Of a stretch of 64,000 nucleotides of DNA, positions 51,434 to 61,050 are shown piece after piece. The translations under genes and the position numbers were made by a program. Below the pieces are notes generated by a model. It was not told the DNA's origin. It ran no database searches and saw nothing but the letters and a program-made list of their open reading frames with translations. Numbering within the stretch: the first letter of the stretch is position 1; every line of letters begins with the position of its first letter. The stretch is from an uncultured Selenomonadales bacterium (GTDB lineage: Bacteria; Bacillota; Negativicutes; Acidaminococcales; Acidaminococcaceae): contig ONEW01000004.1 in assembly GCA_900316935.1 (NCBI GenBank), positions 62,001 through 126,000 on the forward strand, read 5' to 3'.

Positions 51434-51600
51434 TGGAATTCCTCCTTTGTGCAGAGCCCCTGACAAATTCGATTATATATTGATTGTATCACAGGAATAT
51501 GGAATTTGTATGAAGAAAGTCGGAATCCCATGTGTCAACAGGTTCCCGGTGAACGCTGCATCATTATATAGCACTATATAGCGCTGCAAGCAGGTTTATT

Positions 51601-51653
51601 CATTTTACCGGGAATCATTTTACCCTAAGTCCTGTTCCATGATGTGGTATAAT
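51601..51653 (+). promoter_or_regulatory. Putative lytS promoter with direct repeats
   Basis: TATAAT at 51648-51653 without a good -35. Upstream are two copies of CATTTTACC (51601-51609 and 51616-51624), period 15 bp. The interval from 51434 to 51742 also contains two ATATAGC copies (about 51567-51582) and no gene. Confidence 0.4.
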
Positions 51654-51742
51654 TATTAGTAAAAACAATCCGTTACGATGTATCCATAGACGGGCCCGTC
51701 AAGGACATGTCCTGTCCAGGCGGCCGGGAGGAGGGAAATCCT

Positions 51743-53422
51743 ATGCGTTTATTGTTCATGCTCCTCGGCAACGTGTGCATCTCCGCCATGGTAGCCTACC
51801 TGCTGGGACGTAACAAGCGCTTCCGGCAATATATCATGGCGCCCCTGAACCTGCAGTCGGCCGGCGTGTTCACCGTCGTCTGTTCCCTGCTGGCCATCAT
51901 CTCGTCCTATTATGGCACCCGTATCAACGGGGCCCTGGCCAGCACGCGCATCGTCGGCGTCCTCATGGGCGGCATCATCGGCGGTCCCTGGGTCGGTATG
52001 GCCACGGGCATCATCGGCGGCCTGCACCGCTATTCCCTGGGGGGATTCACGGCGTTCAGCTGCGGTCTCGCCACTTTCTTGGCCGGCATCATGGCCGGAC
52101 TGGTCCGAAGCCGTTACCCCTTCGATAAAATGAACTGGAAGATTGCCGCCGGCATCGCCCTCCTCGCCGAAATCATCCAGAAAAGCCTGACGCTCATTCT
52201 GGCGAAGCCTTTCGAACAGGCCCTGGCCTTTGAGAAAGCGGCAGCCCTGCCGACGACGGCGGTCACCATCATCGGCACGGTGCTCTTCGTCCTGATCCTC
52301 CAGGACATGGAGAAGCAGTATGAAATGGCCGGTGCCTCGGCAGCCCAGATTGCCATGCGTATCGCTAACGAAACCATGCCGTACCTGCGCAAGGGCCTCG
52401 ACATGGAATCGGCCCGGAAGGCGGCGGACATCATCGTGTCCCTGGCCGACGTCGACGCCGTCGCCATCACGAACGAGCATAAGTCCCTCGCCTATGCCGG
52501 CATCCCCACCAAATCCCATAAACCGGGCAATCCCCTGTACTTTCCCGACACGGAGGAAGTCTTCAAGACCGGCAAGACGGTCGTCGTCACAGGGGCTCAC
52601 GGCTGCGGCGACCCGGACTGCCCACTCTACTACGGCATCGTCGTACCCCTCATGGTACACGGGAAACCGGCCGGCGTCTTCCGCTTCTACCAGACGCGCA
52701 AGAAAGGCCTGTCCCAGGTCGACATCGAGCTGGCCGAAGGCGTGGCCCGGCTGCTTTCCACCCAGGTGGAACTGGCGGACTACGAGGAACAGCAGGTCCT
52801 GCGCGAGCAGGCCGAGTTCAAAGCCCTGCAGTCCCAGATCAACCCCCATTTCCTGTTCAACACCCTGTCCATCATCATCTCCCTGTGCCGCAACCATCCG
52901 GAAACGGCGCGGGAGCTGCTCATCAATCTGGCAGACATGCTGCATTTCACCTTCGCACAGCACGAACCGCTCATTCCCCTGGAAGAGGAACTGCACAACG
53001 CGGAAGCGTACCTGAACATCGTCAAGGCCCGTTTCGGAAGCCGGCTGACCACGGAAATCATCCTGCCAGAGGACACGGACGTACGCGACGACTTCGTCCC
53101 GGCCTTCATGCTCCAGCCTCTGGCGGAAAACGCCATCACCCACGGCCTCTTCCAAAAAACGGAAGACTGCCGCCTGGCCATCCGGGTAGCCTTGGACGGG
53201 GCCGGGAACCATCTGATCATCCGCGTCATCGACAATGGCGTCGGCATGTCGCCGGAAACGCTGCAAAAGCTGAAGAACCTGGAATCCAAGGGCATCGGCA
53301 CGGCCAATGTCATCAAACGCATCGACCGCATCTACCAGGGCCGGGGAGACATCACGTTCCAAAGCCGCGAAGGCGAAGGAACGACTGTCACCATCACCCT
53401 GCCCATTCGTCAGGAGGCGTAA
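51743..53422 (+). CDS. LytS-type sensor histidine kinase
   Basis: 559 aa from ATG 51743, with GGAGGAGGG upstream. It has a 5TMR-LYT membrane sensor (residues 1-195; NLQSAGVFTVVCSLLAIISSYYGTRINGA, GGPWVGMATGIIGGLHRYSLGGFTA), then a GAF-like domain (about 220-350), His-kinase motif QSQINPHFLFNTLSIIISL (phospho-His at about 372) and HATPase_c with LQPLAENAITHGL and GTANVIKRI. Partner of the LytTR regulator that follows 4 nt later. In other bacteria LytS homologues (BtsS, YpdA, LytS) sense pyruvate or similar metabolites; that is the likely role here. Confidence 0.93.
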   Translation: MRLLFMLLGNVCISAMVAYLLGRNKRFRQYIMAPLNLQSAGVFTVVCSLLAIISSYYGTRINGALASTRIVGVLMGGIIGGPWVGMATGIIGGLHRYSLGGFTAFSCGLATFLAGIMAGLVRSRYPFDKMNWKIAAGIALLAEIIQKSLTLILAKPFEQALAFEKAAALPTTAVTIIGTVLFVLILQDMEKQYEMAGASAAQIAMRIANETMPYLRKGLDMESARKAADIIVSLADVDAVAITNEHKSLAYAGIPTKSHKPGNPLYFPDTEEVFKTGKTVVVTGAHGCGDPDCPLYYGIVVPLMVHGKPAGVFRFYQTRKKGLSQVDIELAEGVARLLSTQVELADYEEQQVLREQAEFKALQSQINPHFLFNTLSIIISLCRNHPETARELLINLADMLHFTFAQHEPLIPLEEELHNAEAYLNIVKARFGSRLTTEIILPEDTDVRDDFVPAFMLQPLAENAITHGLFQKTEDCRLAIRVALDGAGNHLIIRVIDNGVGMSPETLQKLKNLESKGIGTANVIKRIDRIYQGRGDITFQSREGEGTTVTITLPIRQEA

Positions 53423-53426
53423 CATC

Positions 53427-54203
53427 ATGTCTTATAAAACCGTCATCGTCGACGATGAAATGCCCATTTGCGAAGAGCTGGAATACCTGCTGGAGTCCCA
53501 TCCGGACTTCCAGGTCGCGGCCAAGTTCAATTCTGCCCAGAAGGCGCTGGCCTATCTGTCCGCCAATCCCACCGACCTGGTCCTGCTGGACATCAACATG
53601 CCCGGCATGAACGGTCTGGAATTCGCCCGCTGCGTCGGTGAAATGCAGTTGAGGACCTTCATCGTCTTTGTCACGGCATACGAAAAGTACGCCGTAGACG
53701 CTTTCAGCACGCCCGCCATCGGCTATATCACGAAACCCGTGTCGCAGCTCTCCCTGAGCCGCACTCTGCGCAAAGTCCGGGGCCTGCTGGACGCCCTGCA
53801 CAAACCGGGCACGCCGGAAGGAGGGGCCGGCAAAGGGCCGCTGGGACACTCTGAAGCCACTGTCAGGGGCAACAAAATCACCGTGTCCCGGGACGGTAAA
53901 CTCTATCCTGTCACCAAATCCGAAATCACCCTTGCCTACGTGCGGAATAAGGAAGTCTTCGTGCGCACAGCCCGGGGCGATTACTACGCCCAGCTCAATA
54001 TGCAGGAAATGGCGGCCTTTTTGTCCGGCCCCCCGTTCCTGCAGGTACACCGGCAGTACATCGTGAACCTCGACTACGTGGAAGAGATCGTCCCCTGGTT
54101 CAACGGGGCCTACATGCTCCACATGAAAGGAAACAGCTCGACGGACATCCCCATCAGCCGGAACCATATCCAGGAAGTCAAACAGCGCCTGGGCTTCCGG
54201 TAA
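53427..54203 (+). CDS. LytTR-family response regulator
   Basis: 258 aa from ATG 53427, with AGGAGG upstream. Receiver domain with VDDEMPICEE and phospho-Asp in LVLLDINMPGMNG (about residue 53), Lys in YITKPVS (about 104). A C-terminal LytTR DNA-binding domain follows (about 145-255; KITVSRDGKLYPVTKSEITLAYVRNKEVFV...FLQVHRQYIVNLDYVEEI). It faces an SLC13 transporter whose promoter contains paired AlgR-like sites. Confidence 0.95.
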   Translation: MSYKTVIVDDEMPICEELEYLLESHPDFQVAAKFNSAQKALAYLSANPTDLVLLDINMPGMNGLEFARCVGEMQLRTFIVFVTAYEKYAVDAFSTPAIGYITKPVSQLSLSRTLRKVRGLLDALHKPGTPEGGAGKGPLGHSEATVRGNKITVSRDGKLYPVTKSEITLAYVRNKEVFVRTARGDYYAQLNMQEMAAFLSGPPFLQVHRQYIVNLDYVEEIVPWFNGAYMLHMKGNSSTDIPISRNHIQEVKQRLGFR

Positions 54204-54215
54204 CGGAACCAGCAC

Positions 54216-54262
54216 AAAAAAGCCGCTCCCCGACGTTTGCCGACGCCGGGGAGCGGCTTTTT
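54216..54262. terminator. Bidirectional terminator between convergent lytR-like and transporter genes
   Basis: AAAAAAGCCGCTCCCCG/CGGGGAGCGGCTTTTTT around a short loop, with A and T runs on opposite sides, serving both strands. Confidence 0.9.
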
Positions 54263-54272
54263 TAGGAGAAGA

Positions 54273-55802
54273 TCAGAGAATGCCTAAAAATCTCCAATAG
54301 GTCTGCGCGAAGACCAGCAGCAGGATGTAGCCGATGATGGTAATGGGGATGCCGACCTTCATGCAGTCTTTGGCTGTAAAGGTTTCCGTCGCGAATGCCA
54401 GGATGCCCTGCGGGGAGTTGACCGGCAGGATGAAACCGAAGCTTACGACGAACTGCAGCAGCATGGTGATATCGATCATGTTCAGACCCGGGATGTTCAG
54501 GCTCTTCAACACGGCAATCATGATGGGGATCATGGAAGATGCCACTGCCGTCGCACTGGCGAAGCCCAGATGGACCACAATCAGGAAGGCCGCCAGGATG
54601 GCGAATACGGCGAACACGCCCATGGCTGCCAGACCGAGGGTTGTCACGAGCTGGGTAGCCAGCCACATGGCCGCCTTCGTACTAAGCAGGGCGGAACCCA
54701 GGCTGATGCCGATACCGAAGAGCACCAGGGTGCCCCAGGATACGCGGGACTGTGCTTCCTTCCAGGTCATGATGTCGATGCCCGGCAGGAACATGATGGT
54801 GATGGCGATGACCGTGGAGGCCGTCGTGGAAACCGGATGCAGAACCTTTTCCGTGACCCATGCGGCGAGCAGGAGGACGGAGATGACCAGCAACTTCTTT
54901 TCTTTCGGATGCATCGGTCCCAGTTCTTCCATGGACTTTTTGACGGTCTCGTCGCCGCCTTCGACTTCATCCATTTCAGCCGGCAGCAGCTTCATGCAGA
55001 CGAAATAGAGGACGACGGACATGATGGCCGCATAGGGAGCGGCCGCTACAAACCAGTGCAGCCACGTGATGGTGCCGCCCAGTTCCCTTTCAATGAAGCC
55101 CAGGGCAACCATGTTCTGGGCTGCCGCGGTCTTGATCCCGATGTTCCAGATGGAGGCCGCGTGTACCGTGACGACCATCAGCAGCGCGGCGAAACGGCTC
55201 TGATTGGACAGGCCGAACGCAGCAATGATACCGAGGACGATCGGGATGATGCAGCCGACACGGGCGGTCGTGCTCGGTACGAAGAAGGCCAGCACGAAGC
55301 CTACGAAAATCATGCCTGCCACAATGCGGCTCGTCTTCGACCCGACTTTGGACAGGATGGTGAGGGCAATGCGTTTATCCAGACCGGTATTGGTCATGGC
55401 CGCCGCCAGGAACATGGCGGCACCGACCAGTACCGTGCCGCCGGCACTGATGCCGTTGAATGTCATCGTGACGGCCTTCCCGAACCCGATGACCTTGCCG
55501 GCCGCTGCCTGAGCCGGTACCAGGGAAGGCGCCGTGCCTAACAGGACCAGCATCAGGGACGCGATCAGGGTGGCACTGACAGGATACGTGACGGCCTCCG
55601 TGATCCAGGTCACTACGGCGAAGCACAAAACGCCCAGCATACGCTGCCCTGCGATAGACAAGCCTTTCGGCGTGGGCAGCGCCAATACGATTACCAGCAC
55701 GATCAATGCGAGGATGAGACCGTATTTTTTAGCGAAGCTGGTACGCATGGGCGGTGTCCCCTCCAACGCCTTCTTTTCCAACCCTTGTTCTTTCTCAGCC
55801 AT
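54273..55802 (-). CDS. SLC13/DASS-family sodium:dicarboxylate or related anion transporter
   Basis: 509 aa from ATG 55802 (MAEKEQGLEKKALEG), with GAGGAGGG upstream. About twelve helices; ITEAVTYPVSATLIASLMLVLLG near the N-terminus, FFVPSTTARVGCIIPIVLGI (about 180) and FGFILPVNSPQGILAFATE (about 460) contain the SNT/SPT-like Na+-carboxylate sites of the family. Substrate could be succinate, malate, citrate or sulfate. Divergent LytTR-like repeats upstream suggest induction by the LytS/LytTR pair. Confidence 0.92.
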   Translation of the reverse strand: MAEKEQGLEKKALEGTPPMRTSFAKKYGLILALIVLVIVLALPTPKGLSIAGQRMLGVLCFAVVTWITEAVTYPVSATLIASLMLVLLGTAPSLVPAQAAAGKVIGFGKAVTMTFNGISAGGTVLVGAAMFLAAAMTNTGLDKRIALTILSKVGSKTSRIVAGMIFVGFVLAFFVPSTTARVGCIIPIVLGIIAAFGLSNQSRFAALLMVVTVHAASIWNIGIKTAAAQNMVALGFIERELGGTITWLHWFVAAAPYAAIMSVVLYFVCMKLLPAEMDEVEGGDETVKKSMEELGPMHPKEKKLLVISVLLLAAWVTEKVLHPVSTTASTVIAITIMFLPGIDIMTWKEAQSRVSWGTLVLFGIGISLGSALLSTKAAMWLATQLVTTLGLAAMGVFAVFAILAAFLIVVHLGFASATAVASSMIPIMIAVLKSLNIPGLNMIDITMLLQFVVSFGFILPVNSPQGILAFATETFTAKDCMKVGIPITIIGYILLLVFAQTYWRFLGIL

Positions 55803-55912
55803 TTTTGAATCCCTCCTCAATAACCCAACAGAAATAAAATGATGATGAATGATGATTGCGGAACCCCGTATGATTCCACGGTTTCAACTGTCTTCCCGGG
55901 TCCCCTGTCCTT

Positions 55913-55988
55913 ATTATAGGAAGAAGCGGGCATGAAAAAAAGCTGATTCGCCCGAACGGTCGAAACTGCAAACCGAATGGTCGAAATC
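55913..55988 (-). promoter_or_regulatory. Transporter promoter with two AlgR/LytTR-like direct repeats
   Basis: On the minus strand the repeats read TTTCGACCATTCGG (in 55988-55973) and TTTCGACCGTTCGG (in 55967-55952), period 21 bp, i.e. the same DNA face. They lie 34-70 bp upstream of TATAAT (55918-55913), which has only a poor -35. ACCGTTCG matches the known AlgR (LytTR-family) core CCGTTCGTC. This is an activator-dependent layout. Confidence 0.75.
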
Positions 55989-56031
55989 AGCTGAATTTTT
56001 CAAACTCTTTTTGAAATTGTATCGCTGCGGT

Positions 56032-57633
56032 TTAAAAAGGCCTCCAGACACTCATGATGGCCCGTGCCACATGATAGCCGTCCAGTGCGGCGCTCATGAT
56101 GCCGCCGGCATAGCCGCACCCTTCCCCGCAGGGATAGAGGCCGCCGTGTGTCACGGACTGATAGTCCTGGCCGCGCAGAATGCGCAGCGGCGCCGATGTA
56201 CGGGTCTCCACGCCCGTCAACATGCCTTCCGGCCCGTCGAAGCCCTGGATGCGCCGTCCGAACCAGGCAATGCCCTGTTTCAGCGTCGCAGCAGCAAACG
56301 GAGGCAAGACCTCGTCCAACCGTACCGCCGTCACACCGGGACGGTAGCTGTACGTACCGGCCAGGGCCGGCGCCGTTCCCTGCAGGAAGGTTTCCACACT
56401 CTGCGCAGGAGCCCGGTAGTTCCGGCCGCCGGCTGCAAATGCCAGTCGTTCATAACGGCGCTGGAACGCGATGCCCGCCAAGGGATCCGCACCGAAGTCC
56501 GCCGGCGTCACATTGACGACCAGGGCGCTGTTGGCGATACCTGAATCGCGCCCATACAGGCTCATGCCGTTAACGACGACGCCGCCTTCCTCGGAGGCTG
56601 CCGCCACGACCTGCCCGCCCGGACACATGCAGAAGGAATAGGCCGTACGGCTCCGGTCCGGCGTATGGTACACGAGGGCGTAATCCGCGGGACCAAGCCG
56701 CGGATGCCCGGCAAACCCGCCGTACTGCGCCCGGTCGATCAAGGCCTGGGGATGCTCGATACGCAACCCTACGGAAAAAGCCTTGCCCTCCATGCCGACG
56801 CCGTGCGAAGCCAGGACGGCGTAGGTGTCACGGGCACTGTGCCCGCAGGCCAGGATGGCCGTCTCCGCCGGCAGCACTTCGCCGCCGTTCAATACCAGGC
56901 CGGTCAGCCGTCCATTACGGAAACGGAAATCCGTCACCTGGGTTTCGCAGCGGATTTCCCCGCCCAGACGCCCTATTTCCGCGGCCAGGCCCTGCACCAT
57001 GGCACGCAGCCTGTCCGTTCCCACATGGGGTTTATGCTCCGTCAGGATTTCCGGCGGCGCGCCTGCCGCCACAAAGGCCTGCAGGATATCCGCCATGACC
57101 GGGTCATTGACGCGGGTCGTCAGCTTCCCGTCGGAAAACGTACCGGCGCCGCCCATGCCGAACTGGACATTGGACACCGGATTGAATTTTCCCGTACGCC
57201 AGAAAGCCTCTACATCTTCCACGCGGCGCGACAGGGCCCGGCCCCGCTCCACCAGGATGGGACGGTACCCGTAGCGGGCCAGTTCCAAAGCCGCCACAAG
57301 CCCCCCCGGGCCGGCGCCGATGACGACGGGCCGTTCCGTCAGGGGAACCGTTCCCAGCTGCGGTGCAGCCGGCACGGCCTTTGCGTAAGGGGTAACGCCG
57401 TTCCTGCCCAGCAGCTTCCGGGCGAAGCCGGACGGGACATCCACCTCGGCGGCCACATGGTACAGCAGGCACACGTTGTCCTTATGCCGCGCGTCGACGG
57501 CACGGTGCAGCACCGTGCATTGCGTAATGGCACCCGGCCGGATGCCGAGTTTCTTCGCCACACATTCCCGCAGGGTCTTTTCCTGCTTCAAGGATAGCTT
57601 CACATCGTTTACGCGAAGCGTCAGTTTTGCCAT
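56032..57633 (-). CDS. NAD(P)/FAD-dependent dehydrogenase, COG2509 type
   Basis: 533 aa. An N-terminal 90-residue domain of unknown role (RVNDVKLSLKQEKTLRECVAKKLG), then FAD-binding VVIGAGPGGLVAALELARYG (about residue 102), the family block NPVSNVQFGMGGAGTFSDGKLTTRV (about 155) and the C-terminal GLYPCGEGCGYAGGIMSAALDGYHVA (about 500). Uncharacterised conserved flavoprotein. It begins 11 nt after cdaR and is probably co-transcribed with cdaA-cdaR. Confidence 0.9.
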   Translation of the reverse strand: MAKLTLRVNDVKLSLKQEKTLRECVAKKLGIRPGAITQCTVLHRAVDARHKDNVCLLYHVAAEVDVPSGFARKLLGRNGVTPYAKAVPAAPQLGTVPLTERPVVIGAGPGGLVAALELARYGYRPILVERGRALSRRVEDVEAFWRTGKFNPVSNVQFGMGGAGTFSDGKLTTRVNDPVMADILQAFVAAGAPPEILTEHKPHVGTDRLRAMVQGLAAEIGRLGGEIRCETQVTDFRFRNGRLTGLVLNGGEVLPAETAILACGHSARDTYAVLASHGVGMEGKAFSVGLRIEHPQALIDRAQYGGFAGHPRLGPADYALVYHTPDRSRTAYSFCMCPGGQVVAAASEEGGVVVNGMSLYGRDSGIANSALVVNVTPADFGADPLAGIAFQRRYERLAFAAGGRNYRAPAQSVETFLQGTAPALAGTYSYRPGVTAVRLDEVLPPFAAATLKQGIAWFGRRIQGFDGPEGMLTGVETRTSAPLRILRGQDYQSVTHGGLYPCGEGCGYAGGIMSAALDGYHVARAIMSVWRPF

Positions 57634-57644
57634 ATCGGTAATCC

Positions 57645-58583
57645 CTACTTTTCACTGGAAATGGTGAAATCCACTGTCACGACCCGGTTGTCGGCCCGCA
57701 CGTTGTCCGGCAGGCTGAGATTGATTCGGACGGACCTCTCGTTGCCGTGCGAAGCCAGGTCGATGTCATCCGTCTTGACGTCCGTCATGGTCTTCACGAC
57801 GGACGGCGGCCCGGACACGGTGACTTTGTACGGGGTTACCGTGGAGCTCGTCATCTTCATGCCATCCGGCAGCGTGCCTGTAAAGCTGGCCTTGACAGGC
57901 ACTTCCTTCGTCATCGTTTCATGCACCAGGGTAGTGCGGACATCCACTTTCTGCGGCTCGAAAGAGAGGTCCTCCATGTCGACGCCGTCCCGTCCCACGG
58001 CGACAGGCGCAGCTGTCGTCTGGAAGGATTCGCTGCGGTCGCTCACGTCCACCGGGACTTCAATCTTGGAAATGGCTTCCAGGCGCGTCGCGGCGCCGGT
58101 CACCTTGACTTCGGAAGGAATCAGCATCGTCTTGCTGATGGCGATGTCCTGCGCCGGCTTACCCAGCACCCGCGCCGTCAGCGGCATGATCTTTTCCCGC
58201 TGGACGTCGACGAAGAGGGAAACCATGCGCGGGCTGATGTCCACGACCTCGCCCTGGGGGAAGAACGCGTTGACCAGCACCGTATGCGGTCCGACCGACA
58301 ATTTGGCCAAGTTCACGTAGGCCGTGATCTGCGATTCCGACAGGTTGGCAAGGACCGTGCGGGGACCGCGGACGCGGACGCTGATCTTATCCGGCTTATT
58401 GAAGACCACCATGTTGGAGCCCAGGTTGCGCTGGCCCAGAGCCACCACGAAATCGCGTTCCGTGATGGGGTTCTGTTCGCCCATGACATAAATCCACAGC
58501 AGGACGGCCAGCAGCAGGCAGATGATACGGGGAATCCAGTTGCTGCCGCCGGATTCCCGTTTACGTTCCATGAAATCGTTCAT
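57645..58583 (-). CDS. cdaR: CdaR-like YbbR-domain protein
   Basis: 312 aa. One N-terminal membrane helix (IPRIICLLLAVLLWIYVMG, about residues 18-36) and an extracytoplasmic region made of YbbR repeats (recurring VRVRGP / VTGA / VTVSGP blocks at about 70, 160 and 245). It binds and modulates CdaA. Its ATG overlaps the cdaA stop by 4 nt. Confidence 0.93.
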   Translation of the reverse strand: MNDFMERKRESGGSNWIPRIICLLLAVLLWIYVMGEQNPITERDFVVALGQRNLGSNMVVFNKPDKISVRVRGPRTVLANLSESQITAYVNLAKLSVGPHTVLVNAFFPQGEVVDISPRMVSLFVDVQREKIMPLTARVLGKPAQDIAISKTMLIPSEVKVTGAATRLEAISKIEVPVDVSDRSESFQTTAAPVAVGRDGVDMEDLSFEPQKVDVRTTLVHETMTKEVPVKASFTGTLPDGMKMTSSTVTPYKVTVSGPPSVVKTMTDVKTDDIDLASHGNERSVRINLSLPDNVRADNRVVTVDFTISSEK

Positions 58584-59515
58584 TTGCTTTTTGCCTCCGC
58601 CTGTTCCGCCTTTCTTTTGCCGCGGCGCAAGCTCAGGACCTTTTCCTTCACAAGATCCATGAGCGTCGTCTGCGTACGGACGACGATGGCGCCGCGGAGC
58701 ATGTCTTTGACGTCATCGGCCTGCAGGTAGCGGAAGATTTCGCCGTTCCGGGCGATGGAGATGGTGCCTGTTTCTTCACTGACGACGAGCACCAGGGCGT
58801 CGGACTGTTCGGAGAGACCGATGGCGGCACGGTGCCGCGTGCCCAGTTCCTGGCTCAGGTTGCGCTGCTCCGTCAGGGGCAGCAGGCACGAAGCCGCCAC
58901 GATGCGGTTGCCGCGGATGATGACGGCCCCGTCGTGAAGCGGCGTGTTTTTTTCAAAAATATTCAGGAGCAGGCTGTCTGTCACGAGGCCGTCAATCTTG
59001 ACCCCTGTCTCGATGCGTTCTTCCAGACCGATGGCCCGTTCGAAGACGATGAGGGCGCCCACCTTGCGGCGTGCCATAATGGATGCGGCACTCGCCACCG
59101 CGTCAATCATGTCGTTCAATTCGTCCTCGTCGATTTCCTGGGCTTTGCGGAACAGGCGTCCGCGGCCGATCTGCTCCAGGGCACGGCGCAGTTCCGGCTG
59201 GAAGACGATAGGCAGGGCGACCAGGACCATGGTCATGGCCTTTTCCAGCAGCCAGTTGATGACGTGCAGATTCAGCCATTTGCTGACCAGCATGATGAAA
59301 GCCAGTACAATCAGGCCTTTCACCAGCGCTGCCGCCCTGGTGTTCTTCAGCATCGTATAGATCTTATAAAGGAAATAAGCGACCACACCGATGTCCACAA
59401 AATCGAGGACCCCGATGGTGCGGCTCAGTCCCTGCAACTGTTCGAGCAAAAAAACCACCTTTACTTTCCATTCTGTTTCAGGCTGTAACAAGCTGTTTTG
59501 CGCACATTTGCGCAT
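58580..59515 (-). CDS. cdaA: Diadenylate cyclase
   Basis: Up to 311 aa. Three N-terminal helices, then the DAC domain with FEKNTPLHDGAVII (DGA motif, about residue 200) and ELGTRHRAAIGLSE (RHR motif, about 235). It makes c-di-AMP. The ATG at 59515 has no ribosome binding site; a GTG or TTG around 59460 preceded by AAAGG gives a more typical ~290 residues, so the true start is probably there. Confidence 0.95.
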   Translation of the reverse strand: MRKCAQNSLLQPETEWKVKVVFLLEQLQGLSRTIGVLDFVDIGVVAYFLYKIYTMLKNTRAAALVKGLIVLAFIMLVSKWLNLHVINWLLEKAMTMVLVALPIVFQPELRRALEQIGRGRLFRKAQEIDEDELNDMIDAVASAASIMARRKVGALIVFERAIGLEERIETGVKIDGLVTDSLLLNIFEKNTPLHDGAVIIRGNRIVAASCLLPLTEQRNLSQELGTRHRAAIGLSEQSDALVLVVSEETGTISIARNGEIFRYLQADDVKDMLRGAIVVRTQTTLMDLVKEKVLSLRRGKRKAEQAEAKSK

Positions 59516-59571
59516 ATTATGGAATCATTATAACACAGCCCTGTATCATTATGCTATCAAATATTTGTGAC

Positions 59572-59606
59572 AAAAAAAGGCACCCGCAGCCGAAGCTGCG
59601 GATGCC
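59572..59606 (-). terminator. Terminator after argH (UUCG tetraloop)
   Basis: On the minus strand GGCATCCGCAGC-TTCG-GCTGCGGGTGCC followed by seven T. The C(UUCG)G loop makes it very stable. Lies 32 nt after the argH stop. Confidence 0.92.
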
Positions 59607-59637
59607 AAAAGCATAAGGGCTGGTTCAGTGCTTCGGA

Positions 59638-61050
59638 TCAGAGCCTCTCATCCAAAGCTTCGCGGGCGGTTTCCTGGTCTGCCAGGACTTTGTCACAGAC
59701 GGCGAACTGCTTGTCGTTCTCGACATAGCTCGGTCCGCCGTAGGAGACACGGGCGTTGACGCAGTGTTCCGGATCCAGGGCCTGCATCAGATCCGGCTCG
59801 AACAAAGCCGAGAACTGCTTGTATTCCGCCAGCGTCATATCGAGGAGGAACTTGCCCTCCTTGATGGCGTAGGCCACGCACTTGCCGACCACGGCGTGGG
59901 CCTTGCGGAATGGCAGGCCTTTACGCACCAGGTAGTCGGCCAGATCCGTCGCGTTCGAGAAATCGTGGGAAACGGCCCATTTCATACGGTCTGTCCTGAC
60001 CTGCATGGTGAGGATCATGTCGCGGTAGACCTGCAAGGTGAACTTCACCGTGTCTATGGCGTCGAACAGGCCTTCCTTGTCTTCCTGCAGATCTTTGTTA
60101 TAGGTCAGCGGCAGGCCTTTCAGGGTCGTCATCATGGCAATCATTTCCCCATAGACACGGCCTGTCTTGCCACGGACCAGTTCGGAAATGTCGGGATTCT
60201 TCTTCTGCGGCATCATGGACGACCCCGTCGCGAAGGCGTCGTCCAGCTCGATGAAACCGAATTCCGTGCTGCTCCAGAGACACAGTTCCTCCGACAGACG
60301 GCTCATGTGCATCATCAAGATCGATGCGAAAGACAGGAACTCCAGGATGTAGTCCCGGTCACTGACAGCATCCATGCTGTTCGGGTAGACTTTGCTGAAA
60401 TGCAGCTGCTCCGCCACGAAAAAACGGTCGATGGGGAACGTGGTACCGGCAATGGCGCCAGCCCCCAAGGGCATGATATCCGCCCGGTCGAACACACCGA
60501 GCAGGCGGTCAAAATCGCGGCGCAGCATGTTGAAGTAGGCCAGCAGATGATGGGCGAACGTAATCGGCTGCGCGCGCTGCAAGTGCGTGTAGCCAGGCAT
60601 GAGCGTCTTGTCATGCTTTTTGGCCGCCGTCAGCAGCGCCTCTTCGAAACGGATCAGCAGCGCCGCGATTTCCGCCGCTTCGCGTTTCACATACATATGC
60701 ATATCCAGGGCGACCTGGTCGTTCCGGCTGCGCGCCGTGTGGAGGCGGGCCCCGGCATCGCCGATGCGCTCGGTCAGGCGCGCCTCGATGTTCATGTGGA
60801 TGTCTTCCAGTTCCACACTGAAATCGAATTGGCCGGCCTCGATATCCGCCAGGATATCCTTCAGGCCCCGGACAATCTTATCCTTGTCTTCCACGGAAAT
60901 GATACCCTGCTTCGCCAGCATTGTGGCGTGGGCGATGCTGCCCCGGATATCTTCCCAGTATAACCGCTTGTCATAATTAATGGACGCATTGAATGCGTCC
61001 ACTAATTCGTCTGTATTTTTGTTGAAGCGGCCTCCCCAAAGTTTAGCCAT
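59638..61050 (-). CDS. argH: Argininosuccinate lyase
   Basis: 470 aa from ATG 61050 ([24 protein letters not shown]); the argG TAA and this ATG overlap by one base (TAATG), so translation is coupled. Fumarase/aspartase superfamily: [17 protein letters not shown] (about residue 110) and the signature [16 protein letters not shown] (about 280). It releases arginine and fumarate. Confidence 0.98.
   Translation of the reverse strand: MAKLWGGRFNKNTDELVDAFNASINYDKRLYWEDIRGSIAHATMLAKQGIISVEDKDKIVRGLKDILADIEAGQFDFSVELEDIHMNIEARLTERIGDAGARLHTARSRNDQVALDMHMYVKREAAEIAALLIRFEEALLTAAKKHDKTLMPGYTHLQRAQPITFAHHLLAYFNMLRRDFDRLLGVFDRADIMPLGAGAIAGTTFPIDRFFVAEQLHFSKVYPNSMDAVSDRDYILEFLSFASILMMHMSRLSEELCLWSSTEFGFIELDDAFATGSSMMPQKKNPDISELVRGKTGRVYGEMIAMMTTLKGLPLTYNKDLQEDKEGLFDAIDTVKFTLQVYRDMILTMQVRTDRMKWAVSHDFSNATDLADYLVRKGLPFRKAHAVVGKCVAYAIKEGKFLLDMTLAEYKQFSALFEPDLMQALDPEHCVNARVSYGGPSYVENDKQFAVCDKVLADQETAREALDERL

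Noticed and set aside
51749-53428. A 559-codon minus-strand frame over lytS
   Set aside because: Exact shadow of the LytS-type kinase, which has full domain support and a good ribosome binding site.
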